This document shows, one piece after another, positions 29,201-36,349 of a stretch of DNA of 64,000 nucleotides. The DNA is taken from NCBI RefSeq assembly GCF_027580225.2, contig NC_073358.2, forward strand, positions 6,267,501 through 6,331,500, written 5' to 3'. Position numbers and translations under genes: made by a program. The DNA is from Misgurnus anguillicaudatus. Taxonomy: Eukaryota; Chordata; Actinopteri; Cypriniformes; Cobitidae. Position 1 is the first letter of the stretch; each line of letters begins with the position of its first letter. The notes below the pieces were generated by a model. That model made no database searches, was not told the origin of the DNA, and was given only the letters and a program-made list of their open reading frames with translations.

Positions 29201-29845
29201 TTTTGTAAGTACACAGTAGTTAAATTTAAACTTTTGTAATGGACAGAAAATAAGTATGAAAATAATGAGCAACGAAGGAAATAAATAAAATACTTGTGTA
29301 CAAAATATACAAAAAATAAAATAAAAATATGGCATGATGAATGCATGAATTACCTGATTAATTACCAAATAAATTATTTATTTATTAAATGTATTATGTT
29401 TATGATTCATTTTAAAAATCATCAACAGAACTTTCTGCCATTTAGTCAACATATATTTATATACATGTATTATATAATATACGTTAACATTCTTTTTATA
29501 TACATACATCCCTCTGAAATAGAAAATCATTAAAGATTTCAGGTTATCAAAAGGTCCTTTAAAATTTTGTACTTTGGTTATACTGTGTGTTTCTTTGTAG
29601 AAATAGGTCAATATGTACGTTTTTACGACTCTTTGACTAAACCTTAACACGTTTCTTTTATGGCACCACACCTCATTTTTTATTCCTACAAATTACTTTC
29701 AGTTTCTTTATTTATATTTAAGCAAGCTTGCATCGTTTCACGTAACGTATGTAAAACCATAAGGGAATAAAATCACTTACATGTCCTTGACTGGCAGATT
29801 TTTCCCTTCCACGATCCTGATGAACAGCGTGCTGCGTTTAGACAT
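598..29845 (-). CDS. rasa4: rasa4 (Ras p21 protein activator 4, CAPRI-like), 5' part, 8 coding exons
   Basis: Calcium-responsive Ras GTPase-activating protein; family members move to the plasma membrane through tandem C2 domains and switch Ras off. Coding exons on the minus strand are 29781-29845, 23573-23629, 20243-20356, 19987-20048, 7432-7558, 5105-5186, 4884-5018 and 598-689. The lengths join in frame to give residues 1-244 plus two bases. The protein starts MSKRSTLFIRIVEGKNLPVK. C2A (about residues 5-105) has the five acidic calcium-site positions D21, D27, D74, D76 and D82. C2B (about 130-235) has D148, D154, D202, D204 and D210, with motifs VVKKSCYPRWN and WDWDLVSRNDFLGK. Exon 8 encodes QQEEGWFRLGPDKSK, which matches the RASA4 pattern better than my recall of RASAL1. 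The start codon has A at -3. The RasGAP, PH and Btk regions lie beyond the left edge. Family assignment is firm; rasa4 against a close paralogue is likely but not proven. Confidence 0.93.
944..1371. repeat. MITE with ACACTGCAAAAA ends
   Basis: The ends are inverted (ACACTGCAAAAA at the left, TTTTTGCAGCGT at the right). The interior is a near-palindrome rich in CTTAGTATTTTTGTCTTG and TTCTTAAAT motifs. Related fragments lie at about 1715-2040 and 4345-4510. Lies in rasa4 intron 7. Confidence 0.6.
1620..3152. mobile_element. Probable non-autonomous DNA element starting GGGCCCTATTTTAACG, with nested MITE
   Basis: The left end AGGGCCCTATTTTAACGATC and the right end near GCGCCGGGGGTATGATAAAC resemble a common fish element whose ends are rich in gcgc motifs. 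A copy of the GCAAAAA-ended MITE (about 1715-2040) sits inside. The right border is approximate. No coding capacity was seen. Confidence 0.4.
3153..4344. mobile_element. Element with CTAATGCTG ends containing a foldback unit
   Basis: Starts CTAATGCTG and ends CAGCATTAG, an inverted pair. It encloses the 3315-4118 inverted repeat described separately. Open frames within it are fragments of the repeat. Confidence 0.4.
3315..4118. repeat. Foldback element with about 300-bp inverted arms
   Basis: The left arm (about 3315-3614) and right arm (about 3821-4118) are reverse complements over nearly their whole length with scattered mismatches. For example ATGCATTAAACTTTC at 3501 pairs with GAAAGTTTAATGCAT near 3926. 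The unique centre is about 200 bp. Confidence 0.75.
4884..5018 (-). CDS. rasa4: rasa4 coding exon 7
   Basis: A 135-nt exon (45 codons, phase 0 on both sides) encoding VVKKSCYPRWNTNFEFELDE and on to VEVWDWDLVSRNDFLGK, the heart of C2B with D202, D204 and D210. The acceptor is CAG and the donor is GTGACT. Confidence 0.93.
5105..5186 (-). CDS. rasa4: rasa4 coding exon 6
   Basis: An 82-nt exon encoding DLAKKDRNGASDPFVRVRFN and GKTYESV. It carries C2B calcium-site residues D148 and D154. The donor is GTAAGA. Confidence 0.92.
5407..5700. mobile_element. TTAA-flanked MITE with an internal GTTTCACGTG repeat array
   Basis: The ends read TTAATTATAC and GTATAATTAA, followed inward by AGCCCCTA and TAGGGGCT. 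The centre (5468-5645) holds about seven degenerate copies of GTTTCACGTG in both orientations, four with the CACGTG palindrome. Lies in rasa4 intron 5. Confidence 0.65.
6059..7165. mobile_element. Possible element bounded by TTTTAACCTCT / AGAGGTTAAAA
   Basis: The short inverted ends TTTTAACCTC and GAGGTTAAAA enclose about 1.1 kb. The outer flanks (about 5866 and 7275) look like halves of another repeat carrying GGCAAAAAATAT motifs, as if it had been split. No intact gene is inside; the minus-strand frame at 6405-6737 has no recognisable domain. Confidence 0.35.
7432..7558 (-). CDS. rasa4: rasa4 coding exon 5
   Basis: A 127-nt exon encoding GWINLSEIDPDEEVQGEIHL, then LQISVLGDGEIPRKLCCRVL and EA. 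It links C2A to C2B. The acceptor is TAG and the donor is GTGAGA. Phases match exons 4 and 6. Confidence 0.92.
8025..8405. repeat. Fish MITE with GTGACATATATGTCACCCTGG start
   Basis: The left end is a palindromic AGTGACATATATGTCACCCTGG-like segment, and the right end runs through ACCCTTATGACC to GAGTCACA, as in a common cyprinid repeat. An (AT)n tract lies inside. Confidence 0.5.
8179..8214. repeat. (AT)n microsatellite
   Basis: About 18 AT units without interruption. Confidence 0.9.
9171..9588 (+). mobile_element. 5'-truncated LINE/SINE tail ending in (TTGAA)n
   Basis: Contains CTCCCAAGGGTTTTTTCC, TTGGCTTAACTTAGCACC and TAAAGCTGCTTTGAAACA, and ends GCGCTATATAAATAAA then TTGAATTGAATTGA. The same 3' region recurs at 47534-47834, so both are 3' ends of one retrotransposon family. 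Clade (L2 or CR1-like) is inferred from the tail type. Confidence 0.6.
10105..10119 (+). promoter_or_regulatory. CTCF-like motif CCACCAGGTGGCGCT
   Basis: Close match to the vertebrate CTCF core CCACNAGGKGGCRCT. It lies in a repeat inside a rasa4 intron. Binding is not shown by the sequence. Confidence 0.4.
10236..10250 (+). promoter_or_regulatory. CTCF-like motif CCACTAGGGGGCGCT
   Basis: Second copy of the motif in the duplicated half of the same MITE, same orientation, 131 bp from the first. It fits the CTCF core closely. Confidence 0.4.
10613..11205. mobile_element. Element with CAGGGTTCCCAC ends, itself interrupted
   Basis: Starts CAGGGTTCCCACACCTTCAA and ends GTGGGAACCCTG, an inverted pair of hAT-like form. 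A 6-bp TAAATA occurs on both flanks. About 300 bp in the middle (10715-11010) is unlike the ends and carries its own inverted TTACAT/ATGTAA-type borders, so it is probably a second insertion. Confidence 0.55.
11206..13140. other. rasa4 intron 4, no gene seen
   Basis: Unique-looking AT-rich intron sequence. I see a fragment of the GGTTCTTT repeat family at about 12760-12840 and nothing else that I can name. Confidence 0.5.
13768..16330. repeat. Tandem array, about 12 units of about 202 bp, in two alternating types
   Basis: A unit beginning GTCTGAATGGTTCC recurs at about 14130, 14329, 14533, 14715, 14918, 15119, 15323, 15526, 15729, 15931 and 16133. Units carry GGTTCTTTGTGGAACCA, itself partly palindromic. 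Type A has TTATTTTAAGAACCTTTGACC and type B has TTCTTCTAAGAACCTTTAACTG. They mostly alternate, which implies a dimer of about 404 bp. The unit at about 14640 lacks about 20 bp. Open frames on the minus strand (14898-15586) are by-products of the repeat. Confidence 0.9.
16331..17900. other. rasa4 intron 4, no gene seen
   Basis: Intron sequence without recognisable repeats of high copy or coding signal. I see nothing I can support in it. Confidence 0.5.
17960..18482. mobile_element. MITE ending GCACCCCGCCTTTAA, split by a hAT-type insertion
   Basis: The stretch around 18005-18118 and 18407-18482 matches the intact copy at 41129-41349 in opposite orientation (GCAGTAAGGGGCGTGTC, GTGGGGCGGGTCTATCAAAA, CATGCACCCCGCCTTTAA). 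The left end is diverged or lost. Confidence 0.6.
18119..18406. mobile_element. hAT-type MITE CAGTGGCGGCT...GATGCCACTG
   Basis: The 288-bp unit has CAGTGGC / GCCACTG ends and is flanked by GTAGGGGC (18111-18118) and GTAGAGGC (18407-18414), a 7 of 8 match that fits a hAT target duplication. It sits inside the MITE above. Confidence 0.65.
19048..19606. repeat. AT-rich MITE with CCATATGGCAAAAATATAT-like ends
   Basis: The left end CATATGGCAAAAATATATAT and the right end ATTTTTTTGCGGTATGG are imperfect inverted repeats. The interior is mostly ATATATTT. Related pieces lie at 5870 and 7260. Confidence 0.5.
19987..20048 (-). CDS. rasa4: rasa4 coding exon 4
   Basis: A 62-nt exon encoding RDDVIGKVSISRETLTAKPQ, the end of C2A with D82. 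The intron to exon 3 is only 194 nt, while the intron to exon 5 is about 12.4 kb. Confidence 0.92.
20243..20356 (-). CDS. rasa4: rasa4 coding exon 3
   Basis: A 114-nt exon encoding TATIWKTLSPFWGEEYNV and on to YVLDEDSLS. The donor on the minus strand reads GTCTGA, a weak match to the usual GTAAGT. Reading frame and homology leave no better choice. It holds C2A residues D74 and D76. Confidence 0.92.
20433..20760. other. AT-rich intron with a fragment starting AACTCTTTCCCCGCC
   Basis: Begins with the end of the MITE family seen whole at 10018-10288. No right end and no coding signal seen. Confidence 0.35.
21545..22668. mobile_element. Inverted-repeat element carrying a GTACC MITE
   Basis: The left arm (about 21565-21690: GGATGAAAGCATCCACTAAA, then CAGCTGTAAA and TTAATCAACCTC) is inverted at about 22545-22665 (GAGGTTGATTAA, TTTAGTGGATGTTTTCATCC). 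The GTACC-type MITE at 21961-22169 is nested between the arms. Confidence 0.6.
21961..22169. repeat. GTACC-rich MITE copy 1
   Basis: Starts CACTGTCAAAAACAAAGGTA and ends GTACCTTTATTTCTGAGAGTG, with repeated AATATGTACC motifs in both orientations. The same family occurs at least six more times in the window. Confidence 0.7.
23573..23629 (-). CDS. rasa4: rasa4 coding exon 2
   Basis: A 57-nt exon encoding TGSSDPYCIVKIDNEAII. The acceptor is CAG at plus 23630-23632 and the donor is GTATGT. The split codon AT|A gives Ile22. It contains D27 of C2A. It is too short to show as an open frame on its own. Confidence 0.92.
23947..23975. repeat. (TA)n microsatellite
   Basis: About 14 TA units. Confidence 0.85.
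24697..24936. repeat. MITE with GAGAATTCGTACATATTTTA ends
   Basis: Inverted ends ACGAGAATTCGTACATATTT and AAATATGTACGAATTCTTGT, with inner arms GTTGGCTAATTCGTA and its complement. A second copy lies at about 51590-51792 and a fragment at 47885-48012. Confidence 0.7.
26056..26704. repeat. Element with AAAGGTGCCATAGAATG / CATTCTTCGGTACCTTTAAA ends
   Basis: Imperfect inverted ends about 650 bp apart. The interior includes a minus-strand frame (26421-26735) without a recognisable domain. Immediately to the right (26705-26950) is a fragment of another repeat, also seen at 42003-42170 and 54955-55215. Confidence 0.45.
27185..27470. repeat. MITE-like unit GCCGAAGTATGGTAAATTTTG ... ATACTTCG
   Basis: The ends GCCGAAGTATGGTAAATTTT and ACAAAATATACTTCGAGC are imperfect inverted repeats. 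Confidence 0.4.
28247..28552. repeat. Inverted-repeat unit with TATAGACGGTTTC start
   Basis: The right end (TTTACCGGAAGTTACGTG onward) in reverse complement matches 8788-8870 (GACGGTTTC, AACGGCTTTCGTGG, ACTTCCGGTAAACC). This is therefore a dispersed family with one half-copy at 8.8 kb. Confidence 0.45.
28836..29127. repeat. MITE with AAGGGATAGTTCACC end
   Basis: Left end TTTAAAGGGATAGTTCACC and internal CTTACCCTCATGTTGTTC; the right half (AACAACATGGGAGTGAGT) is its inverted counterpart. A common fish repeat. Confidence 0.6.
29781..29845 (-). CDS. rasa4: rasa4 coding exon 1 (start codon at 29845)
   Basis: Encodes MSKRSTLFIRIVEGKNLPVKD and two bases of the next codon. The donor on the minus strand is GTAAGT (plus 29775-29780). 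This is the first beta strands of C2A, including the first calcium-site aspartate, D21. Confidence 0.92.
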
Positions 29846-29902
29846 GCTGTCGTTCACTCACTGTCTGTCAACACACACTCGCACTTCTTATTCCTTCAAA
29901 AC

Positions 29903-29913
29903 GCGCGCGAAAA
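29903..29913. promoter_or_regulatory. E2F-like site upstream of rasa4
   Basis: GCGCGCGAAAA on the plus strand (TTTTCGCGCGC on the minus strand) fits the E2F core TTTSGCGC. It lies 58 bp upstream of the rasa4 start codon. Single motif match only. Confidence 0.25.
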
Positions 29914-30439
29914 TAATACAAGCATTTCATAAATAACAAACACTGCGCAGCTTGTCACATAAAAACACCTATGAGAGGAAACGACTCCGGTCAAGCAAGC
30001 AACATCTAAGCGGTGGGAGTGACTGACTGGATCGCGCACTTAAAGAATGAATGACTGACGAGCGACGCGACGCGACCAAACACGTAAACGCTGCCGTTAC
30101 AACCGACGACACTTTAATTAATGGGCAGCATTTCGTGTCGAATGCAGACGTGGCATTCCCGGTAAATAAAGACCCGTTGTGTGGGTGTGAATGGACTCGT
30201 TTGTATGTAGGTGGCCAGTTGTCACACAGGGAATAGTTGGGGATTTAAAATTATTATTTTTTAAATTTCTGTAAGGGAATTTTATTGGACATTTTGATCG
30301 TTATTACGCGAAAAAGTTTTATATGTTTTAAATAGGCTATACCTTGCTTAAAAAAGACGTATAGAATGTTACTTTTTTACATTGTAGCCCACTTTTGACA
30401 CTCTCCCGAACCCTAAATTCACAAATAACCCAAAACCTA

Positions 30440-30612
30440 GAACAACCCTTACGAAAATTAACCAGGGTTGTTTTACTGTTAAAAAAAACAGGGTTACTGT
30501 AGTAAAACCATGGTAACCACAAAATAACAATGGTTTTGCTGATAGTAATCAATACACCAAAATTCATGGTTACTACACTTGTACCACAAAAAACATGGTT
30601 AATAATTTCCAT
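30440..30612. repeat. Short repeat with CCATGGTTACTAC motifs
   Basis: Contains CCTTACGAAAATTAACCAGG, AACCATGGTAACCAC and ATGGTTACTACAC in both orientations. A related fragment replaces the right end of the Tc1 copy at about 32346-32420. Confidence 0.5.
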
Positions 30613-31341
30613 AAACGCAAGTAGTAGATATAATGTATTGAATGTTTTTCTCATCTTCTCATTCATTCTGAGAAGGTAGGCTACAAAAGCTGGACAGTTT
30701 TAAAATGTCCTAAACCATTTAGGTACAGATATGTACTTTTGAGGTACCAATATGCAGCACCCTTGGGTGTACTATTTAAAAGTCTACTACCACTCAGTGT
30801 TCGAATTATGTCAAAGATTAAGGGTCCCCTAAGCCCTGGATCAACATTTTGGGTTGGTCCCAGATCAACGTTTAAATCGAAGAAACCCAAATTACCCTTA
30901 ATGTAAAAATAAATGTAATTAATTTTTTATATTTTTATGATTTTTAAACCATTGTCACCTGGCATTAGGGTTAGAGTTATGTTTGGGTAAGGATGTAATT
31001 TTATTTAACCCTAAACTGAAGCGACAATGGTAAGAAAATAGGACAAAACAATTGAGTAACAAATACGTGACAGTGACACGTAAACAGAAAGGCGTGACAT
31101 GTTCACGCAAAAGGCGGAAACCCGTGTCAGTGTCACGCATAAGCCTCACAAATTTACATGACTATAGGTACGTTATTTCGTGATACTGGGTTGGTATTTT
31201 GACATGACACATGATGCACATGGATTTACATAACGCAGCAAACACATACACTCACCTAAAGGATTATTAGGAACACCATACTAATACTGTTTTTGACCCC
31301 CTTTCGCCTACAGAACTGCCTTAATTCTACGTGACATTGAT

Positions 31342-31500
31342 TTAAAGGTGTAGCGGAGGATTTTCTCAAATTTTAGAAAAGAACCGCCTTCTTCACTTTT
31401 TTAAAAAATGCAATTGCGCAACACTCCTGATTGACAACTAGGAGAACCAATAGTCTTGATGATCCACTCGGAAAAAGAAAATCCTCCGCAATACCTTTAA
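31342..31500. mobile_element. 159-bp TTAA-flanked MITE inside the Tc1 copy
   Basis: TTAA lies on both sides (31342-31345, 31497-31500). Inverted ends AGGTGTAGCGGAGGATTTTC and GAAAATCCTCCGCAATACCT differ at two positions. Removing it rejoins Tc1 sequence, so it inserted after the Tc1. Confidence 0.75.
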
Positions 31501-32345
31501 CAAGTTGCTGAAAGCATTCTTTAGAAATGTTGGCCATATTTATATGATAGCATCTTGCAGTTGATGGAGATTTGTGGGATGCTCATCCAGGGCACGAAGC
31601 TCCCGTTCCACCACATCCCAAAGATGCTCTATTGGGTTGAGATCTGGTGACTGTGGGGGCATTTTAGTACAGTGAACTCATTGTCATGTTCAAGAAACCA
31701 ATTTGAAATGATTCAAGCTTTGTGACATGGTGCATTATCTTGTTGGAAGTAGCCATCAGAGGATGGGTACATGGTGGTCATAAAGGGATGGACATGGTCA
31801 GAAACAATGCTCAGGTATGCCGTTGCATTTAAACGATGCCCAATTGGCACTAAGGGGCCTAAAGTGTGCCAAGACCACCACCAGAATGCACAGTGTTAAC
31901 AAGGCATGATGGATCCATGTTCTCATTCTGTTTACGCCAAATTCTGACTCTACCATCTGAATGTCTCAACAGAAATCGAGACTCATCAGACCAGGCAACA
32001 TTTTTCCAGTCTTCAACTGTCCAATTTTGGTGAGCCCGTGCAAATTGTAGCCTCTTTTTCCTATTTGTAGTGGAGATGAGTGGTACCCGGTGGGGTCTTC
32101 TGCTGTTGTAGCCCATCTGGCTTAAAGTTGTGCGTGTTGTGGCTTCACAAATGCTTTGCTGCATACCTCGGTTGTAACGAGTGGTTATTTCAGTTAAAGT
32201 TGTTCTTCTATCAGCTTGAATCAGTCGGCCCATTCTCGTCTGAGCTCTAGCATCAACAAGGCATTTTCGCCCATAGGACTGCCGCACACTGGATGTTTTT
32301 CCCTTTTCACACCATTCAAGAAATCTGTCAATTTCTCCAGAAAAC
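31501..32345 (-). pseudogene. Tc1-like transposase remnant
   Basis: A DDE transposase that would cut and paste the element. The largest open piece (31859-32345) includes RRPHRVPLISTTNRKKRLQF and WTVEDWKNVAWSDESRFLLR, so the central catalytic Asp region is present. Further left the frame is broken, yet a degraded segment reads NPIEHLWDVVERELR, the third catalytic region. Relative to the family a short stretch is deleted near 31870, and the DNA-binding N-terminus is gone. Not functional. Confidence 0.85.
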
Positions 32346-33050
32346 AGCATGACCCTTATGAAAATTAACCATGGTTTTACTACAGTTAAAACAAAAAAAA
32401 CCTGGTTACTGTAATTAATGCTTATAGGAGGTCCGGGACCACCCCAGCCTCCATTTAATTCGAACACTGCTACCTGACAGCTTTTGTGCCTTTCTTTTAT
32501 TTAAATAAGAGACTGTAAACTTTTGACTGGTCCAGATGAGGAATATGTTGTACTGTAAGTGTTATTTATGGTGCTTTTATTTTAACAGAGGACTTACCGT
32601 GCTATTTTCTGACCAAATAACCCTTGACTACCATCAACCACTGAAGGTTACCCGACTAAACACGAATGTAGTCAAAACTGTGACTGTGTGAATTAAAATA
32701 CCTTTCCAAAGCATGCGGTCGCAGGTGTATTTGAAGGTTGACAGCCTCTGAGAATTCATGCATGGGAATAAACAAGGTGAAAAAAGCGTCAAAGCCTCTT
32801 TGATTGTGGTCTTTGATGTAAATCAAAGTGTCGACTCTCACGTAATGTCAGCTCTGAATGCACTGATGGATTCTAATGCATGCGAAGTGCTGTCAGTGTG
32901 GGCAGAACAGTCAGTCAAGGATTGAGACCCTCGAGAGGAAGGTAACTTACTGTCAAACCACCAACGACAAAAATGACCAACGCAAGTAGAGGCTGAATGC
33001 TGTAGGTGGTCCTTGATTCAACAGCCTCCTCAAGCAATGTTGTATAGGTA

Positions 33051-33196
33051 AGCAATAAGGTACGAGAGGCTGTGCTGTATCGTGAATAAGTAACGGCTGA
33101 AGGGCGTTGTTAGGCACGACGCGAAGCGGAGTGCCTGCAACCCCTTCAGCCGTTACTTATTCACGATACAGCACTTGCCTCGAGTACCTTATTGCT
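33051..33196. repeat. Near-perfect palindrome, 54-57-bp arms
   Basis: Left arm 33051-33104 and right arm 33140-33196 pair almost fully (AGCAATAAGGTAC, TGCTGTATCGTGAATAAGTA, ACGGCTGAAGGG). Between them is a small hairpin GGCAC..GTGCC at 33113-33135. Confidence 0.85.
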
Positions 33197-33197
33197 T

Positions 33198-33516
33198 TTA
33201 TAAAACGGTTACCACACAATATTAAAGTAAAAAAAATATTAGTGCAACTTTCATGAAGTTAAATTAATAAAAGCATTCCTTCCGCTAGAAAAAATAGTCC
33301 CTGACTGCGAAAAACAACATGAAAGTTCAAATAAAAACAACAAACTGTTCTCAGACTTTGTCTCATTATATGTTTATGTGTTGCTAAGGGTGTTGCTAAG
33401 GGCGCAGTGATATTAAATAGAACCGTTGGGTGAAGCGGTTATAGCAGTGTTTTATTGCGAATAAAGCACACCTATTGACCAATCAGAATCAAGGATTGGA
33501 ACTAACCGTTTTATAA
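33198..33516. repeat. Element with TTATAAAACGGTTA inverted ends
   Basis: TTATAAAACGGTTA at 33198-33211 and TAACCGTTTTATAA at 33503-33516, directly next to the palindrome. The two may be one compound element. Confidence 0.6.
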
Positions 33517-33585
33517 GTGCCTATAAGGTTTTTCGTGTCTTTACATAAATATAAGCAATCTACAGGCAGCGGGAAACTGTGTCCA

Positions 33586-33588
<3 letters not shown>

Positions 33589-33649
<61 letters not shown>
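33589..33649. repeat. (GT)n microsatellite
   Basis: About 30 GT units. The His-Thr repeat frame on the minus strand is only this tract. Confidence 0.95.
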
Positions 33650-33651
<2 letters not shown>

Positions 33652-34259
33652 CACAGGGTGACTCACTGATCCAGTAATACAGGCGAGAAAGCCTGCACCT
33701 TTATGGAGGTGACCAGAGGACGGGACAAACACTGTGGGCTTCTTCTTGTGACTCACCGGGGTATCAAAGTATTTTCTGACTCTACTTCTGCATTCCCTCT
33801 TTTAAATATGAAGTGAATGGGAGGGGATGTAAGTTACATAGACTTTTATTTTGTATAAAAACAGTACATTAGATTTTCATACAGAAATAAATACTTCTTG
33901 TTTTTAAAGCTTCAGTATATTCAACACCACAGCACCAAGTCATTCCTATATATATTTATACTTTTGTTTAATTGGATATATAACACCACACAAGTGCATG
34001 TATAAAATTTAACCTGGTTACTTGAACAAGTTAGGGCTACTTCCCAAAAACCATTTAAGTATTTACAAATACGCTATCTATCCTATTCAGGATCATGGGG
34101 AATGCTGGAGCTTCATCCAGTATATCTCAGACCGCAGGGAAACACCCTTCACCTTGACTAGTACATCATAGAAAACTCAAGATGGAAAAAAATATTATGA
34201 TAGCTATGTGTGTTCACTACTCACTGAATGGGTTAAATGCAGAGGTCACATTCCAAGTA

Positions 34260-34728
34260 TGGGTAAATTAGTAGGGTAGGAAGGTGGGGTTCACCTGCAC
34301 CCGAAAGGTATATTTTTTTAACCTAGTTTTTTGTAATCCTTAAGGTGTCTAGAAAAGGAATTTTGATGTTCCCCATGCAAATTATTGTCCCATGTGTGAT
34401 TTTTTGTATCATCTTTTGTGTCCGTGCTTGATTTTCGGCTGTGAAAAAGGAAAACTTCAAATCAACATACAATCCGCACAATACATCCCACAGACACAAT
34501 CCACCCCATTTTCTCTTCGTCTTTGCATGAGGAATTGATAGATATGAGGATTGTCATGATTAGATGATGTATAATGCATAAAAACTCAAATAAACACAAA
34601 AAAATGTAAATTAAATTGTGACATTGGATCACTGGAACTCCTCCCCTATGGACCCTATTGATATATGTCTTCTAACTTTTGTATTTTTACAGTCTGTAAG
34701 ATGTCTAATAAACAAACGTTGATGATCC
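34260..34728 (+). repeat. Left long terminal inverted repeat of the 4.07-kb element
   Basis: 469 bp, AT-rich. Inner end reads GTTGATGATCC. A diverged echo of the inner part (GGTGTCTGATAAACATATTC) occurs at 34859, so there are sub-terminal repeats too. Confidence 0.75.
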
Positions 34729-35251
34729 ACACCTGACATATTGTCACGTGTATGTCTTTTCTGGCTACATTGGTTGCCTCCCTGGATTTCCAAAAAAAAA
34801 GCAAAAAAGAACATTTACATAACGTCTTTTTCAAACTGGTATATATTTGTAATGCTTCAGGTGTCTGATAAACATATTCCACATTAAAATATTGTGCCAA
34901 GTTTTTTATTTAGATTGGAATCAATTTGAAACTTAGAGCAATAAGTGTGGTCGAAAGTTAATAACTCTGAAGGCCTTCAGAAAGTCCAGACTTAGCAAGC
35001 CCAAAATACAAAAACAGCTGTTTGGAGTAATCCAGTGCCACACTGTATCAGTGCCGGCCCATCTTCCCAGCTTCTCTTTTTTTGCAATTGATGCATGCTA
35101 ATCATCCTCAAAAAAGAGAAGAGTGATATTGATGGTGAGTCTAAAAAATATACTCCTCTACCAAGTTTGAAGCTGAAAACATTAAGGAAAAATAAAGTCA
35201 ACACTGTTATACTATAATAGCTAATTGGCTAGTTGGTGATCATTGCTAATC

Positions 35252-35350
35252 ATGCCCAAGTCAAAGAAACACAAGGAAGAAAATGATAGTGAGTCTGAAG
35301 AGTTTAATCCTGCTACAAAGAAATCCAAGAGAGATGATGGTGTCAAATAA
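35252..35350 (+). CDS. Possible truncated first exon inside the 4.07-kb element
   Basis: ATG at 35252 opens a lysine/glutamate-rich peptide (MPKSKKHKEENDSESEEF, then KKSKRDD) that looks like the nuclear-localised N-terminus of a larger protein. It runs into the ATT-rich tail of a SINE3 fragment, which supplies the stop. It may be the start of the element's own gene. Function unknown, and it may be chance. Confidence 0.3.
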   Translation: MPKSKKHKEENDSESEEFNPATKKSKRDDGVK

Positions 35351-35696
35351 TAATAATAATAATAATTTGTTACATTTATATAGCGCTTTCCGGCAGCACT
35401 CAAAGCGATTTACATATGAAAGGGGGATTCTCCTCAACCACCACCAATGTGCAGCATCCACCTGGATGATGCGATGGCAGCCATATTGCGCCAGAACACC
35501 CATCACACACCAGCTTATTATTGGAGAGGAGACAGAGTGATATAGCCAATTAGTATGGGGGGATGATTAGTAGGCCAACGGGCAAGTTTGGCCAGGATGC
35601 CGGGGCACACCCCTACTCTTTTTCGAAAGACATCCTGGGATTTTTAATGACCACAGAGAGTCAGGACCTTGGTTTAACGTCTCATCCGAAGGACCA
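35348..35696 (-). mobile_element. SINE3 3' fragment, minus orientation
   Basis: Begins with the (ATT)n tail and TATATAGCGCTTTCC, then GATTTACATATGAAAGGG, CCACCTGGATGATGCGATGG and CGTCTCATCCGAAGGAC. It matches the SINE3 copy at 58568-60690 in opposite orientation but lacks the 5S-like head. Confidence 0.75.
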
Positions 35697-35737
35697 CACT
35701 GATGGCCATGTGAGACGGACTATGTGAGATACCTCAG

Positions 35738-36349
35738 TTGGATTTAACCCAGGAAGAGACTGACAACCGGGTTGTTCTGTACTTGCTGTATGCCGCTCAA
35801 CTGGGGCACAAAGTGGCTGTGGTGAGGACTGCAGACACAGACATTTTCTTCATCCTCCTAAACCACGCCCAATCCGTCCCGCTGACCATCTACGTCGACA
35901 TTGGAATCGGAAAGCACAGGCAGATCCTAAATGTCAGCGAACTGGCAGAATGTAAGGGGGCAGACTACTGCGCAATACTCGGCCTCTACATCTTCACAGG
36001 GAAAGCTTTACAAGTACCTTTAGAGGCAAAGGGAAGGTTGGGTCTCTGAAAAACCAAGGTGGATCTGTCCGGGCTCCCGCCCTGCAGAGACAACCTGGTC
36101 CCACACATCAACTGTGTCAACCACCGTCTGGCCATCTACAAGAGAGCAGCCACACCGATATTCTGGTGTCCCAAGCCCCATGATCCTGGCCAAGGCTGGG
36201 AAAAGACTGAAGAGGGTACTCTGGAACCAGTGTGGTCTTGTGGACCTATCCTCCCCACTTCACTCACTGGCTTGCTGGAGGAAACAGTCGAGGAGATGGA
36301 TGGAGATGGTGAAGACGACGAGGAGCAAGAGATCGATTATGAAGACCTG
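35738..36349 (+). pseudogene. Remnant of a repeated fish gene of unknown function (mobile-element associated)
   Basis: Two frames in the same register, 35738-36049 and 36059-36349, are separated by a single in-frame TGA at 36047. The first reads EETDNRVVLYLLYAAQLGHK, then VVRTADTDIFFILL and GKHRQILNVSELAECKGADY. The second reads VPHINCVNHRLAIYKRAATP, IFWCPKPHDPGQGW, LEPVWSCGPILP and an acidic tail. I recall similar proteins as multi-copy uncharacterised proteins in fish and invertebrates. The EExD..RV and DTD patterns suggest a nuclease-like fold, but that is inference. The sequence after the acidic tail is cut off by a MITE. Confidence 0.6.

Larger units (their letters stand above)
31249..32345 (-). 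mobile_element. Truncated Tc1-like transposon
   Basis: Left end follows a TA and reads CACTCACCTAAAGGATTATT, a Tc1-type terminal repeat known from fish. The right terminal repeat and the first part of the transposase are missing; another repeat starts at about 32346. A 159-bp TTAA element is inserted at 31342-31500. Confidence 0.8.

Noticed and set aside
29030..29368. Hydrophobic 112-residue minus-strand frame in rasa4 intron 1
   Set aside because: Phe/Ile/Tyr-rich reading of AT-rich DNA, partly over a MITE; no plausible splice or domain evidence.
30051..30236. 61-residue plus-strand frame upstream of rasa4
   Set aside because: No homology character; more likely promoter or intergenic sequence.
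33541..33756. Frame with a His-Thr run
   Set aside because: Direct translation of the (GT)n microsatellite.
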